Below are positions 27,320-38,511 of a stretch of DNA of 45,311 nucleotides, one piece after another. The stretch is from an uncultured Pelagibacteraceae bacterium. GTDB lineage: Bacteria > Pseudomonadota > Alphaproteobacteria > Pelagibacterales > Pelagibacteraceae. A program made the position numbers and the translations under genes. The number at the start of each line of letters is the position of its first letter. The first letter of the stretch is position 1. The DNA lies in assembly GCA_902599495.1 (NCBI GenBank), contig CACKFY010000007.1:1-45311 (forward strand). Reading direction: 5' to 3'. Below the pieces are notes generated by a model, which saw only the letters and a list, made by a program, of their open reading frames with translations, was not told where the DNA came from and did no database searches.

Positions 27320-27717
27320 TTAATAGCAATTTTAATAATAAGGGTTACTCTCAAAGACAGCTAAGAGTGGGCGAATTAGTAAAGCAGAGTCTAGGAGAAA
27401 TATTCATTAAAAATGAGACAAAGATATCATCCTTTAACTCTGGATTTATAACAGTAACTGAAGTTAGAATGACACCAGACTTGAAAACAGCTAGAGTTTA
27501 TGTGATACCACTAGGTGGAATTGATATGAAAGAAATTGTTCGCGTGTTGACTGATAACGCACATCTTGTTAGAAAAGCTTTATCAAAAAAACTAAGTTTA
27601 AAATTTCTTCCTAAACTAAATTTTATTGAAGATAATTCTTTCGAATATGCAGAGAAAATTGAAAGACTAATTAAAAAGAATAAGAAAAATGAAACAGAAA
27701 AAAAAAGATATAATTAA
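27316..27717 (+). CDS. rbfA: Ribosome-binding factor A
   Basis: Small KH-like protein for 30S maturation and cold adaptation, 133 residues. The family pattern is visible in SQRQLRVGELVKQSLGEIF, VTEVRMTPDLKTARVYVIPLG and LKFLPKLNFIEDNSFEYAEKIERL. The start overlaps the infB stop (ATGA). Its lysine-rich C-terminal end overlaps the start of rpsO by 29 bases, a longer overlap than usual. truB, which normally lies between rbfA and rpsO, is absent. Confidence 0.95.
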   Translation: MINSNFNNKGYSQRQLRVGELVKQSLGEIFIKNETKISSFNSGFITVTEVRMTPDLKTARVYVIPLGGIDMKEIVRVLTDNAHLVRKALSKKLSLKFLPKLNFIEDNSFEYAEKIERLIKKNKKNETEKKRYN

Positions 27718-27949
27718 ATCATTTGCAATTAATAAAAACGACGTCGGATCAGCTGAAATCCAAATAGGTCTTCTTAGTAGTAAAATTGAAAAATTATCAA
27801 CACATTTTAAAAAATTTAAAAAAGATAAACATTCTACGATTGGATTATCTAAGTCAGTTAATAAAAGAAAAAAATTATTAAGCTACCTAAAAAAAAGTAA
27901 ACCAAAATCGTATGAAAAAATAATAAAAGAATTAGGCTTAAGAAAATAA
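27689..27949 (+). CDS. rpsO: 30S ribosomal protein S15
   Basis: Binds 16S rRNA in the platform. At 86 residues it is close to the usual 89, and the conserved pattern is complete: [21 protein letters not shown], then [22 protein letters not shown] and the C-terminal IIKELGLRK. Family alignment supports the ATG inside rbfA, since starting later would remove helix 1. The stop shares a base with the pnp ATG (TAATG). Any S15 autoregulatory structure would have to lie within the rbfA coding sequence. Confidence 0.96.
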   Translation: MKQKKKDIIKSFAINKNDVGSAEIQIGLLSSKIEKLSTHFKKFKKDKHSTIGLSKSVNKRKKLLSYLKKSKPKSYEKIIKELGLRK

Positions 27950-30021
27950 TGTTTAAAATTCACAAAGAAGAAATAGAAATTAATGGCAAAAAGATCCAAC
28001 TTGAAACTGGAAAAATAGCAAGACAAGCCGATGGTGCAATTATTGCAACTTGTGGGGAAACCGTTGTAATCGCTACCGCAGTAGGAGCAAAAAAGCTTAA
28101 TGAAGGACAAGACTATTTTCCTTTATCAGTCAATTACCAAGAAAAATATTATGCTGCTGGTAAAATACCAGGTGGTTATTTTAAGCGAGAAGCTAGACCT
28201 ACTGAGGCTGAAACTTTAATTTCAAGATTGATTGATAGACCAATAAGACCATTGTTCCCTTCCAGTTTTATGAATGAAGTTCAATTATTACCAACAGTTT
28301 TGTCTTATGATGGAGAAAATCAACCAGATATACTTTCTATAATTGCATCTTCAGCCGCACTTTCAATTTCAGGACTTCCTTTTCAAGGTCCTATAGCTGC
28401 AAGTAGAGTGGGTTATAAAGATGGAGAATATCTATTGAACCCATCTCCTGAAGAACTTAAAAATTCAGAACTTGATTTGGTTGTTGCAGGAACAAAAGAG
28501 GCGGTTTTAATGGTTGAGTCAGAAACCTCAGGTTTACCCGAAAAAGTTATGCTTGACGCAGTAAAATTTGGACATGAAAATTTTATCCCAATTATTAAAG
28601 CTATTGAGAGATTAACAAAAAAAGCAGGAAAGCCAAAATGGGAAATTGAAGAAAAAGATAATTCAGAAGTAAAGAAAAAAATAACTAAAGCTTTTGAGGC
28701 AGATCTTAGAAAAGCTTTCAAAGAAGTTGATAAGAAAAAAAGATCAACAGCGATTTCAGAGATAGATAATAAATGTAAAGAAATGTTTAAAGATGACGAA
28801 GCAGTTTCTGAAAATCAAGCTATGGCTGAACTTAAATCTCTTGAAAAAGATATTGTTAGAACTGCAATCTTAAAAGATAAAAAAAGAATAGATGGCAGAG
28901 GCCTTGCTGATGTTAGAAAAATTGAATGTGAGGTAGGTGTATTACCTAGAACTCATGGTTCTGCACTTTTTACAAGAGGTGAAACCCAAGCCTTGGTAGT
29001 TACTACTTTAGGTATGTCTGATGATGAGCAAAGACTTGAAAGTTTGGATGGAATGCAAAGATCAAGTTTTATGCTACATTACAATTTTCCTCCTTTCTCA
29101 GTTGGTGAATGTGGAAGAGTTGGAACCGGAAGGCGAGAAATAGGTCATGGCAAATTAGCTTGGAGAGCGATTAATTCTTCGTTACCCAAAAAAGAGAATT
29201 TCCCTTACACTTTAAGAGTTGTGTCAGAAATAACAGAGTCCAATGGTTCTTCCTCTATGGCTACTGTTTGTGGTACTTCACTTGCTTTAATGGATGCTGG
29301 GGTACCTATAAAGGAACCGGTAGCAGGAATAGCAATGGGCCTTATTAAAGAAGGAGATAAGTTTTCTGTACTTTCAGATATTTTAGGAGACGAAGACCAT
29401 CTTGGAGATATGGACTTTAAAGTTGCAGGAACAAAAAATGGCATCACATCTTTACAGATGGATATTAAAATAACAGGAATAACTTTTGAGATAATGGAAC
29501 AAGCTCTTAACCAAGCCAAAAACGGGAGAGAACATATTTTAAGTGAGATGAATAAAGCAATTAAAACATCTAGAAAAGAATTTTCAAAACATACTCCAAA
29601 AATGGAAACAATAAAGGTCGATAAAAAAGATATAGCGACTGTAATTGGAAAAGGCGGCGCAACAATAAGAGAAATAGTTGAAACATCTGGTGCAAAAGTA
29701 GATGTAAAAGATACAGGCGAAGTTACTGTAGCAGCTCCAGATGAAAAATCTAGAAATTCTGCTATAGAAATAATCAAAAACCTAATAGCAAAACCTGAAG
29801 TCGGTAAAATTTACAAGGGTAAAGTAGTAAAAATTATGGAGTTTGGAGCCTTTGTTAATTTTTTAGGAAAACAAGACGGGCTAGTTCATATTTCTGAACT
29901 TGCAGGAAAAAGAGTTGCTAAAGTAACTGACGTTGTGAAAGAGGGCGATGAAGTATCAGTAAAAGTTCTTGGTTTTGATAGGGGAAAAGTTAAACTATCG
30001 ATCAAACAAGCGGTTGCCTAA
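27949..30021 (+). CDS. pnp: Polyribonucleotide nucleotidyltransferase (PNPase)
   Basis: Phosphorolytic 3'-5' exoribonuclease. In 690 residues it has two RNase PH-like domains (first with [20 protein letters not shown], second with [20 protein letters not shown] and [18 protein letters not shown]), a KH domain ([16 protein letters not shown]) and an S1 domain ([21 protein letters not shown]). It is the last gene of the nusA operon. It ends four bases from a convergent gene, with no classic terminator between; a 16-base AT palindrome lies just inside that neighbour. Confidence 0.98.
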   Translation: MFKIHKEEIEINGKKIQLETGKIARQADGAIIATCGETVVIATAVGAKKLNEGQDYFPLSVNYQEKYYAAGKIPGGYFKREARPTEAETLISRLIDRPIRPLFPSSFMNEVQLLPTVLSYDGENQPDILSIIASSAALSISGLPFQGPIAASRVGYKDGEYLLNPSPEELKNSELDLVVAGTKEAVLMVESETSGLPEKVMLDAVKFGHENFIPIIKAIERLTKKAGKPKWEIEEKDNSEVKKKITKAFEADLRKAFKEVDKKKRSTAISEIDNKCKEMFKDDEAVSENQAMAELKSLEKDIVRTAILKDKKRIDGRGLADVRKIECEVGVLPRTHGSALFTRGETQALVVTTLGMSDDEQRLESLDGMQRSSFMLHYNFPPFSVGECGRVGTGRREIGHGKLAWRAINSSLPKKENFPYTLRVVSEITESNGSSSMATVCGTSLALMDAGVPIKEPVAGIAMGLIKEGDKFSVLSDILGDEDHLGDMDFKVAGTKNGITSLQMDIKITGITFEIMEQALNQAKNGREHILSEMNKAIKTSRKEFSKHTPKMETIKVDKKDIATVIGKGGATIREIVETSGAKVDVKDTGEVTVAAPDEKSRNSAIEIIKNLIAKPEVGKIYKGKVVKIMEFGAFVNFLGKQDGLVHISELAGKRVAKVTDVVKEGDEVSVKVLGFDRGKVKLSIKQAVA

Positions 30022-30025
30022 AATA

Positions 30026-30541
30026 TTAAATTTTATACTCAAAATTTTGAGTTTCATCATTGACTTGAAGTTCAATAGCACCATTTCTTAAATGAAAATT
30101 TCTTGCCATATCTGTTAATGGAGAAAGTGTAACCAATCTATTTAAATGGTTGGATTTTTTAATTTTTTTAAATACTTCCTTTACAATAAGCTTGCCTCCA
30201 CCTTTTTTCTTCGACCAGACAGTGTAAGCAATAGCTATTTTCCCAACTTTTTGATCTCTTCTAATACTTTGCAGATGTGCGTCTCTTGTCATTAAATCTA
30301 ATTCCTTTACAGTTTTTGGTATTTCATTAGTGAAACCAAAACACATTATTGCACAAATTTCGTTTTTGTACTTAACACCATATATTTTACGACCAAAATT
30401 TGTTCTAAAGTCATTATTTAACTCAGGTCTAATTGGATCTTCACTTGTATTACAGGACTTGAGTTCAATAAGCTCAGCTCCTTTAATCCAATCAAAAAAA
30501 TTTTCAAATTTTTCTTTAACCTTTTTATTTAATTCTTTCAT
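30026..30541 (-). CDS. Uncharacterised protein, possible GNAT-type acyltransferase
   Basis: A 171-residue soluble protein with no signal or membrane segment. I do not recognise a named family. The C-terminal half alternates strand and helix as in GNAT folds: KIAIAYTVWSKKKGGGKLIV could be the beta4-alpha3 region, and VTLSPLTDMARNFHLRNGA is reminiscent of the last GNAT motif, where a residue near the end contacts substrate. The N-terminal part includes DPIRPELNNDFRTNFGRKIYG, with several conserved-looking charged positions. It stands alone between the pnp operon and fabI, on the fabI strand. The assignment to GNAT is inference; that it is a real gene is well supported by composition and fit. 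Confidence 0.65.
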   Translation of the reverse strand: MKELNKKVKEKFENFFDWIKGAELIELKSCNTSEDPIRPELNNDFRTNFGRKIYGVKYKNEICAIMCFGFTNEIPKTVKELDLMTRDAHLQSIRRDQKVGKIAIAYTVWSKKKGGGKLIVKEVFKKIKKSNHLNRLVTLSPLTDMARNFHLRNGAIELQVNDETQNFEYKI

Positions 30542-30618
30542 TTTTCTTATAAGTTTTAAACTTTTTTTTTTATTTAGGAGTTATTATTTATGCAATCTAG
30601 TAATGTGATTTTCGCAAG

Positions 30619-31404
30619 TTAAGTTATATTTTTAGGATCTGGCATTCCAACTTTGTTATATCCCGCATCAACATAATGTATTTCTCCAGTGACTCCACCA
30701 GCTAAATCACTTAGTAAATAAAGTGCTGAATTTCCTACATCATGAATATCAACGTTTCTTTTCAAAAAAGAGTGATTTTCATTCCATTTGTATAAAAACT
30801 TTGCATCACCAATTGCAGATGCAGCTAACGTCTTTATTGGTCCAGCACTTATAGCATTCACTCTGATCTTTTTTTGTCCAAGATCTCTTGCTAAATATTT
30901 TACACTTGCCTCTAAAGCAGATTTGCAAACCCCCATAACATTATAATTTGGAATTGCTTTTGTAGATTCATAAGTAAGAGTTAACAAACTTCCACCTTCT
31001 TTCATTACTTTAGAAGCTTCTTTGGATACTTCAGTAAAGGAAAAACAAGAAATAAGCATACTTCTTAGAAAGTTTTCTCGTGTTGTATTTAAATACTCTC
31101 CTGATAATTCTGATTTATCTGAAAAAGCAACAGCGTGAACTACGAAATCAATTTCTCCCCATTTTGATTTTATACCTTCAAAAAGGTTTTTTACATCCTC
31201 CTTTTTCTCTACGTCACAGCTAAAAGTGACTTTTGATTTAAGTTTTTCAGCTAAAGGTATAACCCTCTTTTTTAATGCGTCACCCAAGTATGTGAAAGCT
31301 AACTCAGCACCAGACTCTGCGAGTTTTTGAGAAATTCCCCAAGCAATTGATCTTTCATTAGCAACTCCCATTATTAGTCCTTTTTTACCTTTCATTAAAC
31401 TCAT
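30619..31404 (-). CDS. fabI: Enoyl-ACP reductase [NADH]
   Basis: Short-chain dehydrogenase-type enzyme for the last reductive step of fatty-acid elongation, 261 residues. FabI-specific features are the N-terminal GLIMGVANERSIAWGISQKL, HAVAFSDKSELSG, and the catalytic region LTYESTKAIPNYNVMGVCKS with the Tyr-x6-Lys arrangement. SAGPIKTLAASAI is the cofactor-side motif. It is the last gene of the fabA-fabB-fabI string, two bases downstream of fabB, an arrangement conserved beside irr in alphaproteobacteria. Confidence 0.96.
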   Translation of the reverse strand: MSLMKGKKGLIMGVANERSIAWGISQKLAESGAELAFTYLGDALKKRVIPLAEKLKSKVTFSCDVEKKEDVKNLFEGIKSKWGEIDFVVHAVAFSDKSELSGEYLNTTRENFLRSMLISCFSFTEVSKEASKVMKEGGSLLTLTYESTKAIPNYNVMGVCKSALEASVKYLARDLGQKKIRVNAISAGPIKTLAASAIGDAKFLYKWNENHSFLKRNVDIHDVGNSALYLLSDLAGGVTGEIHYVDAGYNKVGMPDPKNIT

Positions 31405-31406
31405 AA

Positions 31407-32618
31407 TTATACTTTCTCAAAAATTAAAGCAGCGTTTGTACCACCAAAACCAAAACTATTAGACATTACAGAATTAAGTGAGACTGCTTTCTCAGTTTTT
31501 GTAATTATAGGAAATTTTTTAGCCTCTTCATCCATTTCATTTATGTTTGCAGACGCAGCAATAAAATTATTTTTCATCATAATTAAACAATAAATCGCTT
31601 CATGAACTGAAGCGGCACCTAAAGGGTGTCCCGATAAAGATTTTGTGGAACTAATTTTAGGAATTTTTTCTCCAAAGGTTTTTTGCACAGCATTTAATTC
31701 TGTAATATCACCAACAGGAGTTGAGGTCCCATGGGTATTAATATAGTCAATTTTGTTCTTTGAAGTGGCTATAGCCATTTGCATACACCTTACTGCACCC
31801 TCACCAGAAGGAGCTACCATATCATAGCCATCAGATGTTGCGCCGTAGCCAGTTAACTCAGCATAAATTTTTGCCCCTCTTGCTTTTGCATGCTCATACT
31901 CTTCAAGTACCAATACACCAGCTCCACCAGCAATAACAAATCCATCTCTAGTTTTATCATATGCTCGTGAAGCAGTTGCAGGTTTATCATTATATTTTGA
32001 AGATAAGGCAGTCATTGCATCAAACATTGCAGTCATCGCCCAATGAATTTCCTCACTTCCACCTGCAAAAATAATATCTTGTTTTCCTATTTGAATTAAT
32101 TCCATCGCATTACCTATACAGTGTCCACTGGTTGCACAGGCAGAACTCATTGTATAATTTGTTCCTTTAATTTTAAAAGGCACAGCAAGTGTAGCTGAAG
32201 CTGTGCTACCCATAGTTCTTGGAACAATAAACGGCCCCATCAGTTTTGGGGTCTTAGCCCTAGTTTTATCTGCAGCGAAAATAACATTTTCAATAGATGG
32301 TCCACCTGAACCCATAATAATTCCAGTTTTAAAGTTACTCACCTCTTTTTCCTCTAAACCAGAGTCTTTGATCGCCTCTTTCATTGCAATATAATTATAA
32401 GCTGAGCCAGACCCCATGAATCTAATAGTTTTTCTGTCAACAAAATCTGAAAGTTTTATGTTGGGTTTACCGTGAACATGACTCTTTAAATTATGCTCCT
32501 TATATTCTTCAGCAAAAGAAATTCCTGACTTTGAATTTAAAAGTGAATTATGTACTTCTTCTTGATTATTACCCAAACAAGATACTATACCAAGACCTGT
32601 AATAACAACTCTTCTCAT
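31407..32618 (-). CDS. fabB: Beta-ketoacyl-ACP synthase I
   Basis: Condensing enzyme that acts after FabA to elongate unsaturated fatty acyl chains. In 403 residues the Cys-His-His triad is seen in [27 protein letters not shown] and [17 protein letters not shown], and the C-terminal [14 protein letters not shown] is typical. The adjacent fabA makes this FabB rather than FabF. The start overlaps the fabA stop by four bases, so the two are coupled. Confidence 0.96.
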   Translation of the reverse strand: MRRVVITGLGIVSCLGNNQEEVHNSLLNSKSGISFAEEYKEHNLKSHVHGKPNIKLSDFVDRKTIRFMGSGSAYNYIAMKEAIKDSGLEEKEVSNFKTGIIMGSGGPSIENVIFAADKTRAKTPKLMGPFIVPRTMGSTASATLAVPFKIKGTNYTMSSACATSGHCIGNAMELIQIGKQDIIFAGGSEEIHWAMTAMFDAMTALSSKYNDKPATASRAYDKTRDGFVIAGGAGVLVLEEYEHAKARGAKIYAELTGYGATSDGYDMVAPSGEGAVRCMQMAIATSKNKIDYINTHGTSTPVGDITELNAVQKTFGEKIPKISSTKSLSGHPLGAASVHEAIYCLIMMKNNFIAASANINEMDEEAKKFPIITKTEKAVSLNSVMSNSFGFGGTNAALIFEKV

Positions 32619-33121
32619 GACTTAAACAAACCTACTTTCAAATTTTCTGCTACGTAGATTACTTTTCCATCAGCATCTAATGTACCATTTGCTAATCCTA
32701 CTACAGCGCCCTCTTTTTTTAAAATTCTTTTTATATTTATTTTATAAGTAGCCATCTTAATTTTTTTTAACACTTCACCGGTAAATTTAACTGTACTTAC
32801 TCCTAAAGCCCTTCCTTTACCTGGTTCTCCTGTCCAACCAAGATAAAATCCAACCAGTTGCCACATAGCGTCTAATCCAAGACACCCAGGCATTACAGGG
32901 TCTTTTTGAAAATGACATTTAAAAAACCATAAATCATCTTTAATGTCTAATTCTGCTTCCAAATAACCTCGTTTGAAAGATCCAGTGTTATTTTCAATTT
33001 TAGTTATTCTATCAAACATAAGCATCGGAGGTAGCGGTAATTTCGCATTCCCTTCTCCAAAAAGAATACCGTTACCACAATCAATTAAATCTTGATAACT
33101 ATAACTGTTCTTTTGCTTCAT
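32615..33121 (-). CDS. fabA: Beta-hydroxydecanoyl-ACP dehydratase/isomerase
   Basis: Introduces the cis double bond in anaerobic unsaturated fatty-acid synthesis. The 168-residue hot-dog-fold protein carries the active-site histidine in [21 protein letters not shown] and the paired acidic residue in the same block ([15 protein letters not shown]). ATG 33121 gives the standard FabA N-terminus ([16 protein letters not shown]); a longer frame to 33262 would run into the divergent irr and is rejected. It is the first gene of the fab string, sharing a 76-base divergent region with irr. Confidence 0.96.
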   Translation of the reverse strand: MKQKNSYSYQDLIDCGNGILFGEGNAKLPLPPMLMFDRITKIENNTGSFKRGYLEAELDIKDDLWFFKCHFQKDPVMPGCLGLDAMWQLVGFYLGWTGEPGKGRALGVSTVKFTGEVLKKIKMATYKINIKRILKKEGAVVGLANGTLDADGKVIYVAENLKVGLFKS

Positions 33122-33139
33122 TTTAAAATATGGTTTTAC

Positions 33140-33184
33140 TTGATTAAAGAGATTAATTATATATAAATAGTTTAGATTTATAAA
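33140..33184 (+). promoter_or_regulatory. Candidate irr promoter with partial Irr-like dyad
   Basis: TTGATT (33140-33145) and TATAAA (33162-33167) are 16 bases apart, predicting a start near 33174. TTTAGATTTATAAA (33171-33184) overlies that start. It shares the TTTAGA half-site with the stronger element at katG but lacks the full spacing, so autoregulation by Irr is possible but unproven. fabABI promoters must also lie in this gap. Confidence 0.4.
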
Positions 33185-33197
33185 GTAAGCAAAATCG

Positions 33198-33617
33198 ATG
33201 ATAATCAGTAATAATTTAAAAATGTATGCCCAAAAACTAAGATCATCAAATCTTAGACCCACAAAACAGCGGTTAAAGATTTGTCAGTTTTTATTTGATA
33301 GAAAAAAAACCTTTCATTTTACTGTTGAGACATTGAATAAAAAAATAAACAAAAACAGAGCTATGAAAGTTTCTTTAGCAACAATCTATAATACAGTTGA
33401 AGCATTCACTAGTGCTGGGTACCTGAAAGAAATTTTAACTAGTAAAAATAAAAGTTATTATGATACGAACATTAAGTCGCATCACCACTTTTATGATGAA
33501 GGTAGTAAAGAACTTACTGATATTAATTATAGCCAAATAAAACTAAGCAAAGTTCCTGTCCCTCCAAAAGGTAAAAAGATAAAAAATCTCGAAGTTGTAA
33601 TCAGAATTCAAAAATAG
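33198..33617 (+). CDS. irr: Iron response regulator Irr (Fur superfamily)
   Basis: Alphaproteobacterial iron/haem-responsive regulator, 139 residues. The DNA-binding half reads [18 protein letters not shown] and [22 protein letters not shown], with the Fur-family recognition helix. The second half keeps the triple histidine SHHHFYDEG that serves as metal/haem site in Irr proteins, and lacks Fur-type C-terminal cysteines. The assignment is strengthened by synteny: irr divergent from fabA-fabB-fabI is conserved in the class. The start may be ATG 33198 or the internal ATG 33222. katG follows after 61 bases, with an Irr-box-like dyad over its promoter. Confidence 0.92.
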   Translation: MIISNNLKMYAQKLRSSNLRPTKQRLKICQFLFDRKKTFHFTVETLNKKINKNRAMKVSLATIYNTVEAFTSAGYLKEILTSKNKSYYDTNIKSHHHFYDEGSKELTDINYSQIKLSKVPVPPKGKKIKNLEVVIRIQK

Positions 33618-33627
33618 TTATCTTTTA

Positions 33628-33656
33628 TTGACTTTCTAGTTTAGAATTATTATAAA
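33628..33656 (+). promoter_or_regulatory. katG promoter
   Basis: TTGACT (33628-33633), a 17-base spacer and TATAAA (33651-33656) give one of the best housekeeping promoter matches in the window. The predicted start is near 33663, about 16 bases before the katG ATG. The gap between irr and katG is otherwise too small for anything else. Confidence 0.7.
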
Positions 33657-33659
33657 CTA
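33637..33659 (+). promoter_or_regulatory. Irr-box (ICE)-like operator over the katG -10 element
   Basis: TTTAGAA-TTA-TTATAAA (33640-33656) matches the published iron control element TTTAGAA-N3-TTCTAAA at 13 of 14 fixed positions. A second, overlapping dyad TAGTTTA (33637-33643) and TAAACTA (33653-33659) extends the symmetry. The site covers the spacer and the -10 box, a position expected to block RNA polymerase when occupied. Confidence 0.65.
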
Positions 33660-33672
33660 CATATTAACTTAA

Positions 33673-35853
<2,181 letters not shown>

Positions 35854-35854
35854 T

Positions 35855-36100
35855 ATGACTGAATTTACACATGGTATTCATGGTGCAGCTAGACGGATTT
35901 ACGAAAATAATAAGGGCTCACTTGTAAGGACGCTCGTTTACACTATAGGTCATTTTATAATAGCCATCACAGTTTTAATGTTAGTTGCTGATGTTAGTTT
36001 CATGATTGCACTTACTGATGCAATAGTTGAACCTCTTGCAAATACAGTTTGGTATTTTTTACTTGATAAATTTTGGGCCTCTAAAGTAAGTTCTAAATAA
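35855..36100 (+). CDS. Small membrane protein, DUF2061-like
   Basis: An 81-residue protein beginning one base after the katG stop, hence very likely co-transcribed. Two hydrophobic helices are seen (about residues 25-45, VYTIGHFIIAITVLMLVADV, and about 49-70), framed by SLVRTLVYTIGH and VWYFLLDKFWASK. This resembles the DUF2061 pattern of a basic start, two helices and an aromatic-rich tail (YYxHExxW-type). The function of the family is unknown. Pairing with katG suggests a peroxide- or iron-linked role, but this is inference. The stop is two bases from a convergent gene. Confidence 0.75.
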   Translation: MTEFTHGIHGAARRIYENNKGSLVRTLVYTIGHFIIAITVLMLVADVSFMIALTDAIVEPLANTVWYFLLDKFWASKVSSK

Positions 36101-36102
36101 AC

Positions 36103-36534
36103 TTATAATCTTCCCCAAATATTATTTCTACTGATCCAGCCTTTAAAATTTTCAGTTCTAATTTTACACCAATCTTTATTGCATTTTGATATTATAACTA
36201 ATCTCCCTTTTTCTAAATTGGCTAAAGGTTTTGAGTATAAAGTAGGACGTTTGTAAAGTATCGATTTTTCAGTGGTAATACCTCCCTTTTTTTTTGATAA
36301 TTGAGAAATATGAATCCAACCAGAATTATTTTCATGGTCTTGTACTTTTCTAAAATTTTCTGACTTATCTTTAATTAAAACCGGTAAATTTTTTTTTTTA
36401 TAAATTATTTTAATTGGATAATCAAAAGATGGCCCTAACCTTAAATTTACTTTTTCATTTCTTAATGTAAGAAAGTATTCTTCGGAAGCCAAAGTGTTAA
36501 AAATGAAATAAAAAATCAAAATCAATTTTAACAT
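36103..36534 (-). CDS. Exported protein with two bacterial SH3 domains
   Basis: A 143-residue precursor with a short signal peptide (LKLILIFYFIFNTLAS, cleavage near residue 17). Two SH3b-like domains follow: one with KVNLRLGPSFDYPIKIIYKKK and GWIHISQLS, the other with KSILYKRPTLYSKPLANLEKG, KDWCKIRTENFKGWISRNNIWG. Such periplasmic SH3 modules generally bind cell-wall peptides or tether enzymes. The start overlaps the E1-like gene by seven bases, putting it at the end of the ubiE-ubiB-coaBC-E1 unit. No catalytic domain is present. Its partner is unknown. Confidence 0.8.
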   Translation of the reverse strand: MLKLILIFYFIFNTLASEEYFLTLRNEKVNLRLGPSFDYPIKIIYKKKNLPVLIKDKSENFRKVQDHENNSGWIHISQLSKKKGGITTEKSILYKRPTLYSKPLANLEKGRLVIISKCNKDWCKIRTENFKGWISRNNIWGRL

Positions 36535-37271
36535 TTGTTAATACAATTCTTATTTCTACTTAAATTTATAGTTCTAAAACTCATTTTAATTGAATTAAAA
36601 ACAATCATTTTTTTTTCCATACCTGAATTAAAGTTAAGTATTGAATTTACTACCTCATTTGCTTGTAAGGTTCCCATAATACCAGTTAAAGTTGGTATGA
36701 CACCTTCTGTTTCACAATTGTTTATTTGCTCGGGAATTTCTGGCATAAAACACCTGTAACAAGGACTTTTTTTTTTAAAATTAAATTTAAAAATATGTCC
36801 ATCAAACCCGCTTACTGCTGCGGATATTAAAATTTTTTTTTGTTTAAGACTGGAGTCATTCACTAATAGTCTAGTTTCGAAATTGTCTGTACCATCACAG
36901 ACAATATCAAAATTTTTAATTAGTTTTTCAATATTATTCTTATTAGCTCTTATGTTGTATGACTTAACTTTAAGATTTTTATTAATTAATTTTATTTTTT
37001 TTCTTACAACATTAACTTTATATTTTCCAATATCATCTAAGTTGTAAATGATTTGTCTATTCAAATTAGATAATTCAACTTTATCATTGTCTACTATACC
37101 AATGGTACCAACCCCTAGATTTGCAAGATAAACTGATAAAGGACATCCTAAACCGCCCATACCTAGTATAAGAACTTTTGAGGATTTTATTTTTTTTTGC
37201 CCAACAACCCCAATTTTTTTTAAAATTATTTGTTTTGAATATTTTTGATACTCTTTACTAGAAATTTTCAT
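36528..37271 (-). CDS. MoeB/ThiF/HesA-family E1-like adenylyltransferase
   Basis: Adenylates the C-terminal glycine of a ubiquitin-like sulfur carrier (MoaD or ThiS type). The 247 residues show the nucleotide site VLILGMGGLGCPLSVYLANLG, DNDKVELSNLNRQIIY, DGTDNFETRLLVND, and structural zinc cysteines in CYRCFMPE and a C-terminal CINKC. There is no rhodanese domain. Whether it serves molybdopterin or thiamine synthesis cannot be decided here, as no carrier gene is nearby. It lies five bases after coaBC, a position also seen in other alphaproteobacteria, where dut often intervenes; dut is absent here. Confidence 0.88.
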   Translation of the reverse strand: MKISSKEYQKYSKQIILKKIGVVGQKKIKSSKVLILGMGGLGCPLSVYLANLGVGTIGIVDNDKVELSNLNRQIIYNLDDIGKYKVNVVRKKIKLINKNLKVKSYNIRANKNNIEKLIKNFDIVCDGTDNFETRLLVNDSSLKQKKILISAAVSGFDGHIFKFNFKKKSPCYRCFMPEIPEQINNCETEGVIPTLTGIMGTLQANEVVNSILNFNSGMEKKMIVFNSIKMSFRTINLSRNKNCINKC

Positions 37272-37276
37272 TTTTT

Positions 37277-38503
37277 TTAATTAAGACTTTTGTCGTTAAT
37301 TAATAGATTTTTGACTATTTCTTCAGATATAATTGAGGCGATAAAACTTTTTTTGTTTTTTTTTATTTGAGAAATTTTACCATTAGAGCGTATAATTGTT
37401 ACAGCATTATAATCTTTATTAAAACCTATATCTTTTTTAGATACATCATTTGCTATTATCCAGTCGGCATTTTTATTTTTTAATTTAGTTCTTGAATTTT
37501 GTAACAGTTTTTCTGTTTCAGCTGAAAATCCTATAACTAATTTTGGACGGTGTTGATTATTTTTACCTATATAATTTAAAATATCTATAGTATTATTCAA
37601 CTCAATATTCTCTTTTTCTTTATTTTTTTTAATTTTATTTTTATGAAGAATTGATGGTTTAAAATCTGAGACCGCAGCAGTACAAACTGCTACATCTACG
37701 GGTAAATTTTTTTTAACTGCGTTAAACATTTCATCTGATGTTTTTACCTTTATAATTTTTAAACCTTTTTCTACTTGAAGGTTTGAGGGTCCCGCAATTA
37801 AAGTAGTTTTAATACCCATTTTTTTTAAAGCCAAAGCTATTTCGTACCCTTGTTTTCCACTTGACTCATTAGAGATGTAACGCACTGGATCCAAGTATTC
37901 TCTTGTTGGGCCTGTAGTAACTAAAGCTTTGAATCTTTTGTTTTTGACTATGTTTCTTTTAAAAAAGTAATCTTTGACTTCTTTCAATATTTTTTTAGGA
38001 CTTAACATTTTTCCTTTTCCAAATTCACCACATGCCATCTGTCCTTCAGTCGGTCCAATAAATTTATAGCCGTAAGTTATCAATTTTTTACAATTTTCTT
38101 GAGTAGCTTTATGATTCCACATTCTTACATTCATTGCTGGTACCAAAATGATATCTTTATTCGAAGCTAAAATAATTGTTGATGCTAAATCTTCTGCTTT
38201 TCCCTGACTGAGCTTACTTATTATATTTGCTGTAGCTGGAACCACTAAAATTAAATCCGACCATCTTGAAAGAGCTATGTGATCTATTTCAGACTCATTT
38301 TCAACATCAAATAAGTTTTCATATACTTTTCCTCCAGATAATGAAACCAAGGATAATGGCGTAACGAATTGCTTACCACTTTTAGTAAGGACTATCTTAA
38401 TATCAAAATTATCTTTTTTTAAAAGCCTTATGAGATCCAAAGATTTATATGCAGATATTCCACCACCAATTACAACTAGAATTTTTTTGTTTTTAGTTTT
38501 CAT
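37277..38503 (-). CDS. coaBC: Bifunctional phosphopantothenoylcysteine synthetase/decarboxylase
   Basis: Two successive steps of coenzyme A synthesis. The N-terminal flavoprotein decarboxylase (CoaC, about 1-180) has VVIGGGISAYKSLDLIRLL, the substrate-binding VPAMNVRMWNH and the active-site flap GQMACGEFGKGKM with its cysteine. The C-terminal synthetase (CoaB) has LVTTGPTREYLDPVRYISN and SSGKQGYEIALAL, CTAAVSDF and IIANDVS. The length is 408 residues. It lies nine bases after ubiB and five before the E1-like gene. Confidence 0.97.
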   Translation of the reverse strand: MKTKNKKILVVIGGGISAYKSLDLIRLLKKDNFDIKIVLTKSGKQFVTPLSLVSLSGGKVYENLFDVENESEIDHIALSRWSDLILVVPATANIISKLSQGKAEDLASTIILASNKDIILVPAMNVRMWNHKATQENCKKLITYGYKFIGPTEGQMACGEFGKGKMLSPKKILKEVKDYFFKRNIVKNKRFKALVTTGPTREYLDPVRYISNESSGKQGYEIALALKKMGIKTTLIAGPSNLQVEKGLKIIKVKTSDEMFNAVKKNLPVDVAVCTAAVSDFKPSILHKNKIKKNKEKENIELNNTIDILNYIGKNNQHRPKLVIGFSAETEKLLQNSRTKLKNKNADWIIANDVSKKDIGFNKDYNAVTIIRSNGKISQIKKNKKSFIASIISEEIVKNLLINDKSLN

Positions 38504-38511
38504 CTAAGTAA

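Noticed and set aside
28413-29777. Long antisense frames opposite pnp (102 and 190 residues)
   Set aside because: They mirror the well-supported pnp gene, have skewed Ser/Ile/Phe composition typical of antisense reading and show no motif.
30576-30622. AGGAG followed nine bases later by ATG and a ten-codon frame on the plus strand, ending in the fabI 3' end
   Set aside because: Good ribosome binding site by eye, but the peptide is only ten residues, overlaps fabI antisense and has no promoter or context; chance is the simpler explanation.
33122-33262. N-terminal extension of fabA to 33262
   Set aside because: The extra residues lack FabA homology and overlap the divergent irr; the start at 33121 gives the standard protein.
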